From Crossiella sp. CA-258035 (GTDB lineage Bacteria; Actinomycetota; Actinomycetes; Mycobacteriales; Pseudonocardiaceae), in NCBI RefSeq assembly GCF_030064675.1, contig NZ_CP116413.1:2016001-2080000 (forward strand): 64,000 bases of DNA, read 5' to 3'. Each line of letters begins with the position of its first letter. The first letter of the stretch is position 1. The notes under the pieces were generated by a model. The model made no database searches. It was given only the letters and a program-made list of their open reading frames with translations, and was not told where the DNA came from. Below are positions 45,751 to 53,824 of this stretch, one piece after another. The position numbers and the translations under genes were made by a program.

Positions 45751-46623
45751 GTGCGACTCGACGAGGCATCCCGGTTCCTGACCACCCACGGCCGCCTGCT
45801 GGAGCGCCGCCGGTTCGGCTTGCTGACCGGGCAGCCGGACCGCGCCGCGCTGCGCACCGCGCTGGCTGCCTACCGCAACCCCGACGGCGGCTTCGGCTGG
45901 GCGCTGGAACCCGATCTGCGCTCGCCGGAGAGCCAGCCGCTCAACGCCATGCACGCCTTCGAGGTGCTCGCCGAGGCCGGCGGTGACCCCGAGCTGAGCC
46001 GCGGCCTGTGCGACTGGCTGGGCGCGGTCAGCCTGCCCGACGGCGGCCTGCCGTTCGTGCTGCCCATGCGCGAGACCGCCGGCACCGCGCCCTGGTTCGC
46101 CGGAGCCGACCCCGCGGAGTCCTCACTGCACCTGACCGCCGCCGTGCTCAGCCAGGCCCTGCCGGTGGCCGCCCTCGACCCGGCGGTGGCCGCGCACCCG
46201 TGGCTGGCCGCCGCGGTGGACTACTGCTGGCACCGGATCACCACCCAGCCGGAACCCGGCGGCACCCTGGAGCTGCGTTACTCACTGGCCGTGCTGGACG
46301 CGCTGTGCGACACCCGGCCGGAAGCGTTGCCGGAGCTGCGGCGGCTGGCCGAGCACCTGCCGGCCAACGGGATCCGGCCGGTCGAAGGCGGCCAGGCCGA
46401 CGAAGCCCTGTACCCCTTGGACTTCGCGCCCGAACCGCACCGCCCACTGCGGGAGCTGTTGCCGCCCAACGTGATCACCCGGGACCTGGACCGGCTGGCC
46501 GGGCTCCAGCAGGCCGACGGCGGCTGGCTGGTGGACTTCGCCTCCGCCTCGCCCGCAGGCGCGCTGGAGTGGCGGGGCTACGCGACCGTGCACGCGGTGA
46601 AGACCCTGCTGGCCAACGGCTAG
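45751..46623 (+). CDS. Terpene-cyclase/prenyltransferase-like alpha/alpha-toroid protein
   Basis: 290 aa. Repeats with the QW-like pattern NPDGGFGWALEPDLRSP, LPDGGLPFVLP and QADGGWLVDF point to the (alpha/alpha)6 barrel shared by squalene-hopene cyclases and protein prenyltransferases. The catalytic DxDD is not apparent and the protein is half a cyclase in length, so cyclase activity is doubtful. GTG 45751 chosen; CACCAT lies 6 bases before it. Often annotated only as hypothetical. Followed closely by an SDR gene. Confidence 0.7.
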   Translation: MRLDEASRFLTTHGRLLERRRFGLLTGQPDRAALRTALAAYRNPDGGFGWALEPDLRSPESQPLNAMHAFEVLAEAGGDPELSRGLCDWLGAVSLPDGGLPFVLPMRETAGTAPWFAGADPAESSLHLTAAVLSQALPVAALDPAVAAHPWLAAAVDYCWHRITTQPEPGGTLELRYSLAVLDALCDTRPEALPELRRLAEHLPANGIRPVEGGQADEALYPLDFAPEPHRPLRELLPPNVITRDLDRLAGLQQADGGWLVDFASASPAGALEWRGYATVHAVKTLLANG

Positions 46624-46636
46624 GCAGAATGGCGGC

Positions 46637-47311
46637 ATGTCCCGCACCGTGCTGATCACCGGAGCCAACCGCGGCATCGGCCTGGCCACCGCCCGGCTGC
46701 TCGCCGCCGAGGGCGACCGGGTGATCATGACCGCCCGCCGCCCGGAAACCCTGTCAGCGGACGGCTTCGCCGCCGACCGCCGTCAGCTCGACGTCACCGA
46801 CCCGGCCTCGATCGCCCGCCTGGCCGAGGAACTGCGGGCCGACTACGGCCACCTGGACGTCCTGGTCAACAACGCCGCCATCGACTACGACACCGACGCG
46901 CTGGCCAGCGCCGCCGACCTGGACCGCGTCCGGAAAGCTTTCGACACCAACCTCTTCGGCGCCTGGCAGGTCACCCTCGCCCTGCTGCCGCTGCTGCGGG
47001 GGAGCGCGCACCCGCGGATCGTGAACGTCTCCAGCGAGTCCGGCTCGATCAGCCAGCTCGGCGCGGGCACGCCCGGCTACAGCACCAGCAAGGCCGCCCT
47101 GAACGCCCTCACCTGGATCATGGCCGCCGAGCTCGGCCGGCAGAACTTCCTGGTCAACGCGGTCTGCCCGGGCTGGGTGGCCACCGACATGGGCGGCGCG
47201 GGCGGCGGCCCGGTGCCCGAGGGCGCGGCCAGCGTCGCCTGGGCCGTCCGACTGCCCGATGGCGGCCCCACCGGCGGCTTCTTCCGGCACGGCGAGCCCT
47301 TGCCCTGGTAG
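46637..47311 (+). CDS. Short-chain dehydrogenase/reductase
   Basis: 224 aa classical SDR. NAD(P) motif TGANRGIG (residues 8-15), NNAA (78-81), catalytic Ser133 region (VSSESGS), Tyr148 and Lys152 in GYSTSKAA, and CPGWVATDM. It resembles carbonyl-reductase-like SDRs; Arg12 in the glycine motif and a basic TARR after strand 2 favour NADPH. CAGAAT stands 6 bases before ATG, so leaderless expression is possible. Substrate unknown. Confidence 0.9.
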   Translation: MSRTVLITGANRGIGLATARLLAAEGDRVIMTARRPETLSADGFAADRRQLDVTDPASIARLAEELRADYGHLDVLVNNAAIDYDTDALASAADLDRVRKAFDTNLFGAWQVTLALLPLLRGSAHPRIVNVSSESGSISQLGAGTPGYSTSKAALNALTWIMAAELGRQNFLVNAVCPGWVATDMGGAGGGPVPEGAASVAWAVRLPDGGPTGGFFRHGEPLPW

Positions 47312-47350
47312 CAGCCCAGATTAGACCGTTCGGCCGACATCGTTCGGGGC

Positions 47351-47379
47351 CTGACGGCTCGCGCCCAACTGGCTAACTT
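47351..47379 (+). promoter_or_regulatory. Promoter of M23 peptidase gene
   Basis: CTGACG (47351-47356), a 17-base spacer and TAACTT (47374-47379), about 47 bases before the start codon. A small CACCC-GAAA-GGGTG hairpin lies in the leader. Confidence 0.5.
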
Positions 47380-47425
47380 CATGGGCTCCTTCACCCGAAA
47401 GGGTGCTCCCGGTAAGGAGTCCACG

Positions 47426-48079
47426 ATGTCGGGGAACCGCCGTCCCACCTGGCTGCTCGCCGCCGCGCTGCTCTCCGGCGGCCTGCTGCTCGCGCCGGCC
47501 GCGGTCGCCGCCCCACTGGCGGATCCGGTGCTCGCGCTGCCCTTCGCCACCGGCCAGCAGACCTACTCGGCCGGGGTGCACTCGGACAACGGGCAGAGCG
47601 GGGTCAAGAACGCGATCGACTTCTCGCCCGGTGACGGCGTCGCCCGCTCGGCGGCCGAGGGCACGGTGCGGATCCAGCGCTGCTCCGGCGGCGACTGGGT
47701 CACCGTGGACCACGCGGGCGGCTGGCGCACCGGCTACTACCACCTGGAGGACATCCAGGTCCACGACGGGCAGTCCGTCTCGGCCGGGACCCCGTTGGGG
47801 CGCACCGGGAACGCGCTGCCCTGCGGCGGGTCCAGCAGCGGCGCGCACGTGCACTTCACGCTGTGGCAGCTGGGCGCGGCGCCCGGCACGGAGGCCGACT
47901 GGAGCGGACTGTCCTATGCGGAGGTGAGCACCAGGGTCGCGGCCGAGGCCGGGGTGCCGGTGGACGGCAAGGTGCTGGGCGCCTGGCGGTTCCGCGCCGG
48001 GTCGCGGCAGTACTCCGGGCGCGCGGAGCGGGTCGGCGACGGGTTCAGCGTGTCGCTGCCCGGCCGGTTCCGGGTCTGA
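47426..48079 (+). CDS. Secreted M23-family metallopeptidase
   Basis: 217 aa. Signal peptide about residues 1-29 (ending AVAAPLA) and a lysostaphin/LasA-type peptidase domain. Zinc ligands: His in SAGVHSDNG, Asp in NAIDFSPGDG, and HVHFTLW near the end. The EGTVRIQRCSGGDWVTVDHAGGWRT-like core matches peptidoglycan endopeptidases of the LasA/beta-lytic group. Start ATG 47426 with AAGGAG six bases before it; the frame opens further upstream without signal. Likely wall cross-link hydrolysis. Confidence 0.9.
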   Translation: MSGNRRPTWLLAAALLSGGLLLAPAAVAAPLADPVLALPFATGQQTYSAGVHSDNGQSGVKNAIDFSPGDGVARSAAEGTVRIQRCSGGDWVTVDHAGGWRTGYYHLEDIQVHDGQSVSAGTPLGRTGNALPCGGSSSGAHVHFTLWQLGAAPGTEADWSGLSYAEVSTRVAAEAGVPVDGKVLGAWRFRAGSRQYSGRAERVGDGFSVSLPGRFRV

Positions 48080-48085
48080 GCGCGG

Positions 48086-48117
48086 ACCGGGACGGCCTCG
48101 TCGCGGGCCGTCCCGGT
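48086..48117. terminator. Bidirectional terminator after M23 peptidase gene
   Basis: ACCGGGACGGCC (48086-48097) pairs perfectly with 48106-48117 around an 8-base loop, between two convergent genes. Confidence 0.7.
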
Positions 48118-48136
48118 GTTGTGCGTCACGCCGCCA

Positions 48137-48721
48137 TCAGCCGCGGTGGAACCATTCCTGCACTTCGTAGTCCGGCCGGTTCGGGTCGACGAAATCAGTT
48201 CGCCAGGCAATCCACAGCTGGCCCGGACGGTATTGCGACATCTTCGCCCAGACGTGCCGCTTGGCGTATCCCTGGTCGTAGAAGGCGTGGATGTGACCGG
48301 TGGACTGGCGGAACTCGGAATTGCTCCAGCCCCAGTCGCAGTTTGTCGGTGAGCACTTCCCGAACAGGCGCATGGTCCAGCCCGCGTCGTGCACGATGCG
48401 GCAGATCGAGCCCTCGCAGACGGTGACCGACTGGCAGTCCCGCAGCTCGGCCCTGGCGATGCCGGTGGCGTTCGGGTCCGCGTTGTTCCAGTTGCCGTGC
48501 TCGACCGCGTGACCACTGCAAAGCAGCGGCGCGGCGACGCCGTTGGGTGCCACGAGCTTGGTCGTGACCCCGGCCGGCGCGGTCTCCGCCGGGATCGGCG
48601 GTGCGGCTGGTGCGGCCTGTGCCGCGGCCGCCGCGCCCAGCACCGCGCTGCTCATCATCATCGTCGCCACGGCCAATCGCACGAAGCCGCGCCGAATTCT
48701 GCTCGTGCCGTTTCTCTCCAT
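48137..48721 (-). CDS. Secreted protein of unknown function
   Basis: 194 aa. Signal peptide (about residues 1-37, ending AAAAQAAPA). The mature part carries HGNWNNADPNATGIARAEL, FGKCSPTNCDWGW and a Trp-rich C-terminus (QYRPGQLWIAWRTDF). The GNWxNxDPNTxxI plus GKCxPTxCDWG pattern recurs in secreted bacterial and fungal hypothetical proteins. Cysteines are suited to disulfides. No catalytic signature is seen. Single gene convergent to the M23 peptidase gene. Confidence 0.78.
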   Translation of the reverse strand: MERNGTSRIRRGFVRLAVATMMMSSAVLGAAAAAQAAPAAPPIPAETAPAGVTTKLVAPNGVAAPLLCSGHAVEHGNWNNADPNATGIARAELRDCQSVTVCEGSICRIVHDAGWTMRLFGKCSPTNCDWGWSNSEFRQSTGHIHAFYDQGYAKRHVWAKMSQYRPGQLWIAWRTDFVDPNRPDYEVQEWFHRG

Positions 48722-48917
48722 GAAAGCCCCCTGCTGCGGAATTCCCGGGCGGATTCACCCGTCCGGCCAGGTTAGGGCGGGTGGAAATATCAACTCGGCG
48801 TCGCGCGGGAATTCGCCCCAACCGGTGCCCGGCCAGCTGCCCGTTCGGCGAAGCCGGGTGGACCAGCGGCTTCCCGGTATCTGGAAAGGGGGCTTCCCAA
48901 GTCGCCGGTCCGTCGGC
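48722..48917. other. Non-coding gap before the SAM-IV riboswitch
   Basis: No gene supported. It holds the upstream region of the minus-strand secreted-protein gene. No strong promoter or repeat was recognised apart from the -10 at 48918. Confidence 0.35.
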
Positions 48918-49082
48918 TAACTTCGGGGCCAAGGTCATGAGTACCAGCGCACAGCCCCGGCTTGCTGGTCGGCAACCCTCCTACCGCGGTGGGGTGCTCC
49001 GGGTGAGGACCTGGTCCGTCGCGAGGTGCGGCGGGCAAGCGCGGACCTCCTGGCAGGTCCGATCAGGACCCCGGAGGGTTGT
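48918..49082 (+). promoter_or_regulatory. SAM-IV riboswitch with promoter and RBS-masking platform
   Basis: TAACTT (48918-48923) is a suitable -10. The aptamer runs about 48933-49043: GGTCATGAGTACCAGC, then the SAM core AGCCCCGGCTTGCTGG, CGGCAACCCTCC, CCGCGGTGGGGTGC, CCGGGTGAGGACC closing P1, and further on GGCAAGCGC. These blocks fit the actinobacterial SAM-IV class. CCTCC (49046-49050) can pair with the ribosome binding site GGAGG (49073-49077), so translation would be shut off when SAM is bound. Confidence 0.88.
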
Positions 49083-50435
49083 ATGTCGCTCGCTGTCATC
49101 CCCGCGCAGGCCACCGCCACCACCGCTGCCGTGCCCGCCGTCGTCGGTGCGCACACCGCGGTGCCGCTGGTCACCGGGGAGCGGGTGACCTACGCCAACC
49201 TCGACCACGCGGCCAGCGCGCCGTGCCTGGCCGCGGTGCGCGACGCGGTGGACGAGCTGCTGCCCTACTACGCCAGCGTGCACCGCGGCGCCGGGTTCGC
49301 CTCGCAGGTGTGCACCAAGGTCTACGAGCAGGCCAGGGACGTGGTGCGGCGGTTCGTCGGGGCGCACGCCAGCGACGTGGTGGTCTTCACCCGCAACAGC
49401 ACCGACGCGCTGAACCTGCTGGCCCGCAGCGTGCCCAGGGGCACCAGCGTGGTCACCTTCGACACCGACCACCACGCCGCGCTGCTGCCGTGGCGCGGCC
49501 CCAGGGTCACCCGGATCGCCACCCCGGACACCCCGCAGGGCGCCATCGGCGCGCTGGCCGAGGCGCTGCGGAACACGCTGGAGGGCGCGCGGCTGGTGGT
49601 GCTGACCGGGGCGTCCAACGTGACCGGTGAGCTGTGGCCGGTGCGCGAGCTGGCCGCGGTGGCCCGCCGCTTCGGCGCGCGGATCGTGCTGGACGCCGCG
49701 CAGCTGGCCCCGCACCGCCCGGTGGACATCCAGCAGCTCGACGTGGACTACGTGGTGCTCTCCGCGCACAAGCTCTACGCCCCCTACGGCAGCGGCGCGC
49801 TGGTCGGCCGGGCGGACTGGCTGCACCAGGCCGAGCCGTACCTGGTCGGCGGCGGCGCCACCAAGCACGTGGTGGACTGGGGCGACCACCTGGGCGTGGG
49901 CTGGGCGCCCGCGCCGGAGCGGCACGAGGCCGGATCGCCGAACGTGGTCGGTGTGCACGCCTTCGCCAGCGCCTGCCAGGCCATCACCCAGCACGGCTGG
50001 GACGCGGTCATCGCGCACGAGGCCGAGCTGTTCGCCCGGCTGCGCGCCGGGCTCAAGGCCATTCCCGGTGTGCGGGAGCTGTCGATCTTCGGCGCGGGGC
50101 AGGACCGGGTCGGTGTGGTGAGCTTCACGGTGGACGGTCAGGACCCGGGGCTGCTGGCCGCCGCGCTGTCCGCCGAGTACGGGATCGGGGTCCGCGACGG
50201 CGCGTTCTGCGCGCACATCGCCACCCGGCGGCTGCTCGGCCAGGCCGGGTCGGACAGCGACCGCGCGCTGCGGGTCAGCCTGGGTCTGGGCACGAACGCC
50301 GAGCACGTGGACCGGGTGCTGCTGGCGCTGCGCGAGCTGGTCGAGCACGGGCCGGGCTGGAAGTACGAGATCGTGGACGGCCGGTGGGCCCCGGTGAACG
50401 ACCCCAGGCCGCTGCCGCCGTTCATCAACGCCTGA
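49083..50435 (+). CDS. Class V aminotransferase / cysteine desulfurase-like enzyme
   Basis: 450 aa PLP enzyme, fold type I. N-terminal NLDHAASAP, NSTDALNLLA, the Asp-Ala-Ala-Gln motif VLDAAQLAPH, and the PLP lysine in VLSAHKLYAPYGSGAL. A Cys is present in GAFCAHI, close to where desulfurases and selenocysteine lyases place theirs. The SAM-IV riboswitch ahead of it argues for a sulfur or methionine role rather than general transamination. ATG 49083 behind GGAGGG. The exact substrate (Cys, Sec or an isopenicillin-epimerase-like substrate) is open. Confidence 0.85.
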   Translation: MSLAVIPAQATATTAAVPAVVGAHTAVPLVTGERVTYANLDHAASAPCLAAVRDAVDELLPYYASVHRGAGFASQVCTKVYEQARDVVRRFVGAHASDVVVFTRNSTDALNLLARSVPRGTSVVTFDTDHHAALLPWRGPRVTRIATPDTPQGAIGALAEALRNTLEGARLVVLTGASNVTGELWPVRELAAVARRFGARIVLDAAQLAPHRPVDIQQLDVDYVVLSAHKLYAPYGSGALVGRADWLHQAEPYLVGGGATKHVVDWGDHLGVGWAPAPERHEAGSPNVVGVHAFASACQAITQHGWDAVIAHEAELFARLRAGLKAIPGVRELSIFGAGQDRVGVVSFTVDGQDPGLLAAALSAEYGIGVRDGAFCAHIATRRLLGQAGSDSDRALRVSLGLGTNAEHVDRVLLALRELVEHGPGWKYEIVDGRWAPVNDPRPLPPFINA

Positions 50436-50472
50436 GGTCAAGGGCGGTCCCGGCGTACGGGACAATGGGGCG

Positions 50473-51036
50473 GTGAGCACCGACGACAAGCCGCCCCGCC
50501 GCCTGGTGCCGTTCGCCCTGGTGGCGCTGGCGGCCTTCGCGGCGGACCTGATCACCAAGGACCTCGCGGTCGCCGCGCTCGACGGGCAGCCGCCGGTGCG
50601 GGTGGCCGGTGGCGCGCTGTACCTGGTGCTGCTGCACAACCCCGGCGCGGCGTTCTCGCTGTTCCCCGGCCAGACCTGGCTGCTGACGCTGATCACCACG
50701 CTGGTCGTGCTGGCCATCCTGATCTTCGCGCCCCGGCTGCGCTCCACCGGCTGGGCCGTGGGCATCGGCCTGGTGCTGGGCGGCGCGCTGGGCAACCTGG
50801 CCGACCGGCTGACCCGCCCGCCCGGCTTCGCCGAGGGACATGTGGTGGACTTCCTGTCACTGTTCGCCCCCGACGGCAGCGTGTGGCCGGTGTTCAACAT
50901 CGCCGACGCGGCCATCGTCAGCGGCGGCGTGCTCCTGGTGCTGCTGGCCCTCTTCGGCGTCGACTACGACGGCAAGCGGCCGGGGCGCCGAGCAGACCAG
51001 ACGAAGGCCGAGGCCACGGTGGAGGAAAACGCGTGA
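50473..51036 (+). CDS. lspA: Lipoprotein signal peptidase LspA
   Basis: Membrane aspartyl protease that removes prolipoprotein signal peptides; 187 aa with four transmembrane segments. Catalytic Asp126 (VVDFLSLF) and Asp145 (FNIADAAI), with GNLADR between. The C-terminal tail is Arg/Lys-rich. GTG 50473; GACAAT six bases before it suggests a leaderless start. The stop overlaps rluD by GTGA. It serves the lipoproteins seen at 2.2 and 53.8 kb. Confidence 0.95.
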   Translation: MSTDDKPPRRLVPFALVALAAFAADLITKDLAVAALDGQPPVRVAGGALYLVLLHNPGAAFSLFPGQTWLLTLITTLVVLAILIFAPRLRSTGWAVGIGLVLGGALGNLADRLTRPPGFAEGHVVDFLSLFAPDGSVWPVFNIADAAIVSGGVLLVLLALFGVDYDGKRPGRRADQTKAEATVEENA

Positions 51037-51965
51037 GTGACCAGAGGACCCTGCCGGTGCCGGACGGCCTGGACGGCATGCGAGTGGACGCGGGCCTGTC
51101 CAAACTGCTGGGCCTGTCCCGCACGGTCGCGGCCGGCCTGGCCGAGACCGGCGGAGTCCTGCTCGACGGCCAGCCCGCGGGCAAGTCCGACCGCCTGGTA
51201 GCCGGTTCCTGGCTGGAGATCACCCTCCCCGAACCGGAACACCCCGTCCCGGTGCTCGCCGCCCCGGTGGACGGCATGGTCGTGCTGTACGAGGACGACG
51301 ACATCGTGGTCATCGACAAACCGGTAGGCGTCGCGGTGCACCCCAGCCCCGGCTGGACCGGCCCCACGGTCGTCGCGGGCCTGGCCGCAGCGGGCATCCA
51401 GATCGCCACCTCCGGCGCGGCCGAGCGCCAGGGCGTGGTGCACCGGCTGGACGTGGGCACCACCGGCGTGATGGTGGTGGCCAAGAGCGAACACGCGTAC
51501 TCGGTGCTGAAGCGGGCGTTCAAGGAACGGACCGTGGAGAAGCGCTACCACGCGCTGGTGCAAGGACACCCGGATCCCAGCCGGGGCACGATCGACGCCC
51601 CGATCGACCGGCACCCACGCCAGGACTACAAGTTCGCGGTGGTCGCCAGCGGCAAGCCGAGCGTCACGCACTACGAGGTGATGGAGGCGTTCCGGGCGGC
51701 ATCCCTGGTCGATGTGCGGCTGGAGACCGGCCGGACCCACCAGATCCGGGTGCACTTCTCGGCATTGCGACACCCGTGCGTGGGGGATTTGACCTATGGC
51801 GCGGATCCGGTACTGGCGAAGAAGTTGAACTTGACGCGGCAGTGGTTGCAGGCGCGGTCATTGGGATTCCACCACCCGGCGCATGAGGGATGGGTGGAGT
51901 TCACCAGCGAGTACCCGGCGGACTTGCAGACGGCGTTGGACTCACTGCGCGCAGACAGCTGGTGA
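51033..51965 (+). CDS. rluD: RluA/RluD-family 23S rRNA pseudouridine synthase
   Basis: Isomerises uridines in large-subunit rRNA; 310 aa. N-terminal S4 RNA-binding domain (about residues 14-65), then the catalytic domain with [15 protein letters not shown] (Asp140 nucleophile) and the C-terminal [10 protein letters not shown]. The RluD name is by similarity and genomic pairing with lspA. GTG start coupled to lspA. The composite palindromic element begins 14 bases after its stop. Confidence 0.93.
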   Translation: MSDQRTLPVPDGLDGMRVDAGLSKLLGLSRTVAAGLAETGGVLLDGQPAGKSDRLVAGSWLEITLPEPEHPVPVLAAPVDGMVVLYEDDDIVVIDKPVGVAVHPSPGWTGPTVVAGLAAAGIQIATSGAAERQGVVHRLDVGTTGVMVVAKSEHAYSVLKRAFKERTVEKRYHALVQGHPDPSRGTIDAPIDRHPRQDYKFAVVASGKPSVTHYEVMEAFRAASLVDVRLETGRTHQIRVHFSALRHPCVGDLTYGADPVLAKKLNLTRQWLQARSLGFHHPAHEGWVEFTSEYPADLQTALDSLRADSW

Positions 51966-52006
51966 GCGAAAAGCCCTTAGCCGGGGGTGAAAACCCACAA
52001 AGCGGG

Positions 52007-52158
52007 CCTCTCGTCTTCTCCGTACGGCCTGGAGACTGCTGACCGCGCCTCCCCGCCCGGCCCCTGCAACCTGCCGCCGCCCTAGCCTCCCAACGTGACG
52101 GGGGCCGGGTGGGGAGGTGTGGTTTGCTGTCGGAAGGTCGTGCGGAGAAGACGAGAGG
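52007..52158. repeat. Module C of copy 2
   Basis: Outer arms 52007-52026 and 52139-52158 (19 of 20 pairs). The mismatch is the same as in copy 1. Confidence 0.85.
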
Positions 52159-52251
52159 GTCGCGAGCACGCTGGTTCTTGAGTCGGCAACCCAAACCCCG
52201 CCCCGCAACCTGCTCGACCGGCTTCTGACTTGTCCCACCCCTCCGGTGGTC

Positions 52252-52338
52252 TGCCCGTCCGGCGAGGACATTCTTTTGCTTTTGATCTTAGGTTTTCAAG
52301 CAAGAGCGACAGTCAAGAGCGTCCTCGCCGGACGGGCA
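52252..52338. repeat. Module B of copy 2
   Basis: Perfect 18-bp arms 52252-52269 and 52321-52338, identical to copy 1. The loop is 51 bases and partly diverged, keeping TTTTGATCTTAGGTTTTCA-like sequence. Confidence 0.83.
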
Positions 52339-52397
52339 GAGATCAAAGCATGGGGGGGGAAAATCAAAGTCAAAGTCAAGGGCAGAGACGCAGGCAG

Positions 52398-52559
52398 GTC
52401 TTGAGGTTCCCCATGCCCGTCAACCTTCCGAAATCAAACCACATCCCAGCGAGCAGCCGCCGTCACGTGGCGTGGCCTTGGCGGCGGTTGCTGTGAGCGT
52501 CTGCTCGCTGGGATGTGGTGTGATGTCTCCAGGTTGACGGGCATGGGGAACCTCAAGAC
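52398..52559. repeat. Module A of copy 2 with compensated inner stem
   Basis: Outer perfect 28-bp arms 52398-52425 and 52532-52559. Inner perfect 15-bp stem 52442-52456 with 52501-52515. Compared with copy 1 the inner stem reads CGAGCAG instead of CCCACGG, with matching changes on the other arm. The apex is 44 bases in both copies. Confidence 0.88.
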
Positions 52560-52608
52560 TTCGGACAAGTTTTCGAAAAGCCAGCCCGGCTGCTGGTCCG
52601 GTGTCGCT

Positions 52609-53673
52609 CTAGTCCTCGATCGCCCAGGTGAGGCTGTGCGTGTCGTCGCCGGGATGTGGGCTCCACCGGATGTGGGTCAGCCGCAAGGACTCCGGCAGCA
52701 CGTAAACCGTGTGCCCGCCCGCCGTCTCGCCCGGTGCGACGCCGATCCGGTGCGGCGGCCGGGACGACAACGCCACCGGTGCCTTGGAGATCTGTTGTCC
52801 GTCCTCGGTGACCAGCACCAGGTACAGGTCCGGCAGGGACGCGAAGGGTACTGGGCCCCGGTTGTGGAGTTCGGTGTGCACGACCACCGAGCGCTCGCCC
52901 TCTTGCAGTCGGTAACCGGCGGCGGTGAACAGGAAGTCGGCCGGGTCGACCACCTCGACCAGTTGGATGACCAGTCGTTCGCCTTCCTGGCCTTCCGTTT
53001 CCAGTGCGCCGCCGACTACGCCGGTGCGGCTGCCCGCCGCTGGGGCGGTGGTCACCGTGGGCTGGTCGCCGCGTGCCCAGGTCGCCGACTGGGGTGGGCC
53101 CCAGGTGCTCATGGGGTCCGCGCCGGTTGCCGGGAACGGGGGCTGGGCGGGGAAGCCGCCGCTGGGCGGGTTGTAGACCGGGGGTGGGGGTGGGTAGGCG
53201 CCGGTGGGGACGCCGGGCTGGTGTGCGGGGTACGGGCCGCTCGGGGTGCCGTAGGGACCGCTGGGTGTCCCATGTGGACCGCCGGGTGTGCCGTACGGGC
53301 CGCTTGGGGTGCCGTAGGGGCCGCTGGGGGTGCCGTGCGCCGGGTAGACGCCGCTGGGGGTGCCGTGGGCGGGGCCGGGGCCGTAGACGGGGGGAGCGTA
53401 GGACGGGGGTGGCGCGGCGGGCGGGGGTGGGGAAGCGGCAGGGGGGAATCCGGCCCAGGCTCCGGCTGCGGCCAGTGCGCCGCGCAGGCCGTTGGGGTCG
53501 AACTCGACGCCGACGATCAGGGGCAGGCCGCTGGCCGAGAGGGCCACCAGTCTGGAGGCGGCCTCCCTGGGGTCCACGCCTGCCCTGGCGGCGATCTCGT
53601 GCACGGGAGCCGCGCGCCCCGACTCGGCCAGCAGGGCGAGCAGGCGCATGTCCACGGGATCCGGCGACACCAC
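52609..53673 (-). CDS. N-terminal winged-helix / Pro-Gly repeat / beta-sandwich protein
   Basis: 354 aa, family not recognised as a whole. Residues about 5-55 look like a winged helix (MRLLALLAESGRAAPVHEIAARAGVDPREAASRLVALSASG split over helices and wing). Residues 75-190 are a Pro/Gly/Tyr low-complexity stretch with tandem GTPSGPY heptads (at least five, encoded near 53230-53360). Residues about 220-350 form a DUF4352-like beta domain (HTELHNRGPVPFASLPDLYLVLV). No signal peptide. GTG 53673. Function unknown; possibly a regulatory or scaffold protein. Confidence 0.7.
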   Translation of the reverse strand: MVSPDPVDMRLLALLAESGRAAPVHEIAARAGVDPREAASRLVALSASGLPLIVGVEFDPNGLRGALAAAGAWAGFPPAASPPPPAAPPPSYAPPVYGPGPAHGTPSGVYPAHGTPSGPYGTPSGPYGTPGGPHGTPSGPYGTPSGPYPAHQPGVPTGAYPPPPPVYNPPSGGFPAQPPFPATGADPMSTWGPPQSATWARGDQPTVTTAPAAGSRTGVVGGALETEGQEGERLVIQLVEVVDPADFLFTAAGYRLQEGERSVVVHTELHNRGPVPFASLPDLYLVLVTEDGQQISKAPVALSSRPPHRIGVAPGETAGGHTVYVLPESLRLTHIRWSPHPGDDTHSLTWAIED

Positions 53674-53824
53674 GGAGCGAACCTACCCCTTCCTCACGAT
53701 CATTGCGGGGGCGCACCCGCCGACGGAAAAACCCGAGCTGTGACCCTTGTCATCTTCCGCCCGGTCTGGTGAGTATTTCACCCCACGTGGATCAGCCAGG
53801 TGAACCAGCCCCGGGAGGTGGCGG

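Larger units (their letters stand above)
51979..52583. repeat. Composite palindromic element, copy 2 (modules C-B-A)
   Basis: Non-coding gap between rluD and the next gene, nearly filled by the reverse complement of the 19187-19781 element. Modules: C (52007-52158, 149 of 152 bases identical by my count), B (52252-52338) and A (52398-52559). Linkers and outer flanks match as well. ORFs across it (for example 51942-52271 on the minus strand) reflect only the DNA repeat. Confidence 0.85.

Noticed and set aside
45751-46623. Functional squalene-hopene cyclase
   Set aside because: Only 290 residues, half the family length, and no DxDD catalytic motif; kept as a fold-level call only.
47371-47425. 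c-di-AMP (ydaO) riboswitch before the M23 gene
   Set aside because: The leader is only about 40 bases and lacks the conserved ydaO blocks.
51942-52271. Protein similar to the N-terminal extension at 19522
   Set aside because: Both translations come from the same palindromic DNA repeat. No ribosome binding site is present and the downstream sequences are unrelated.
52117-52496. Small plus-strand ORFs inside composite element copy 2
   Set aside because: Explained by modules B and A; no start signals and no homology beyond the repeat.
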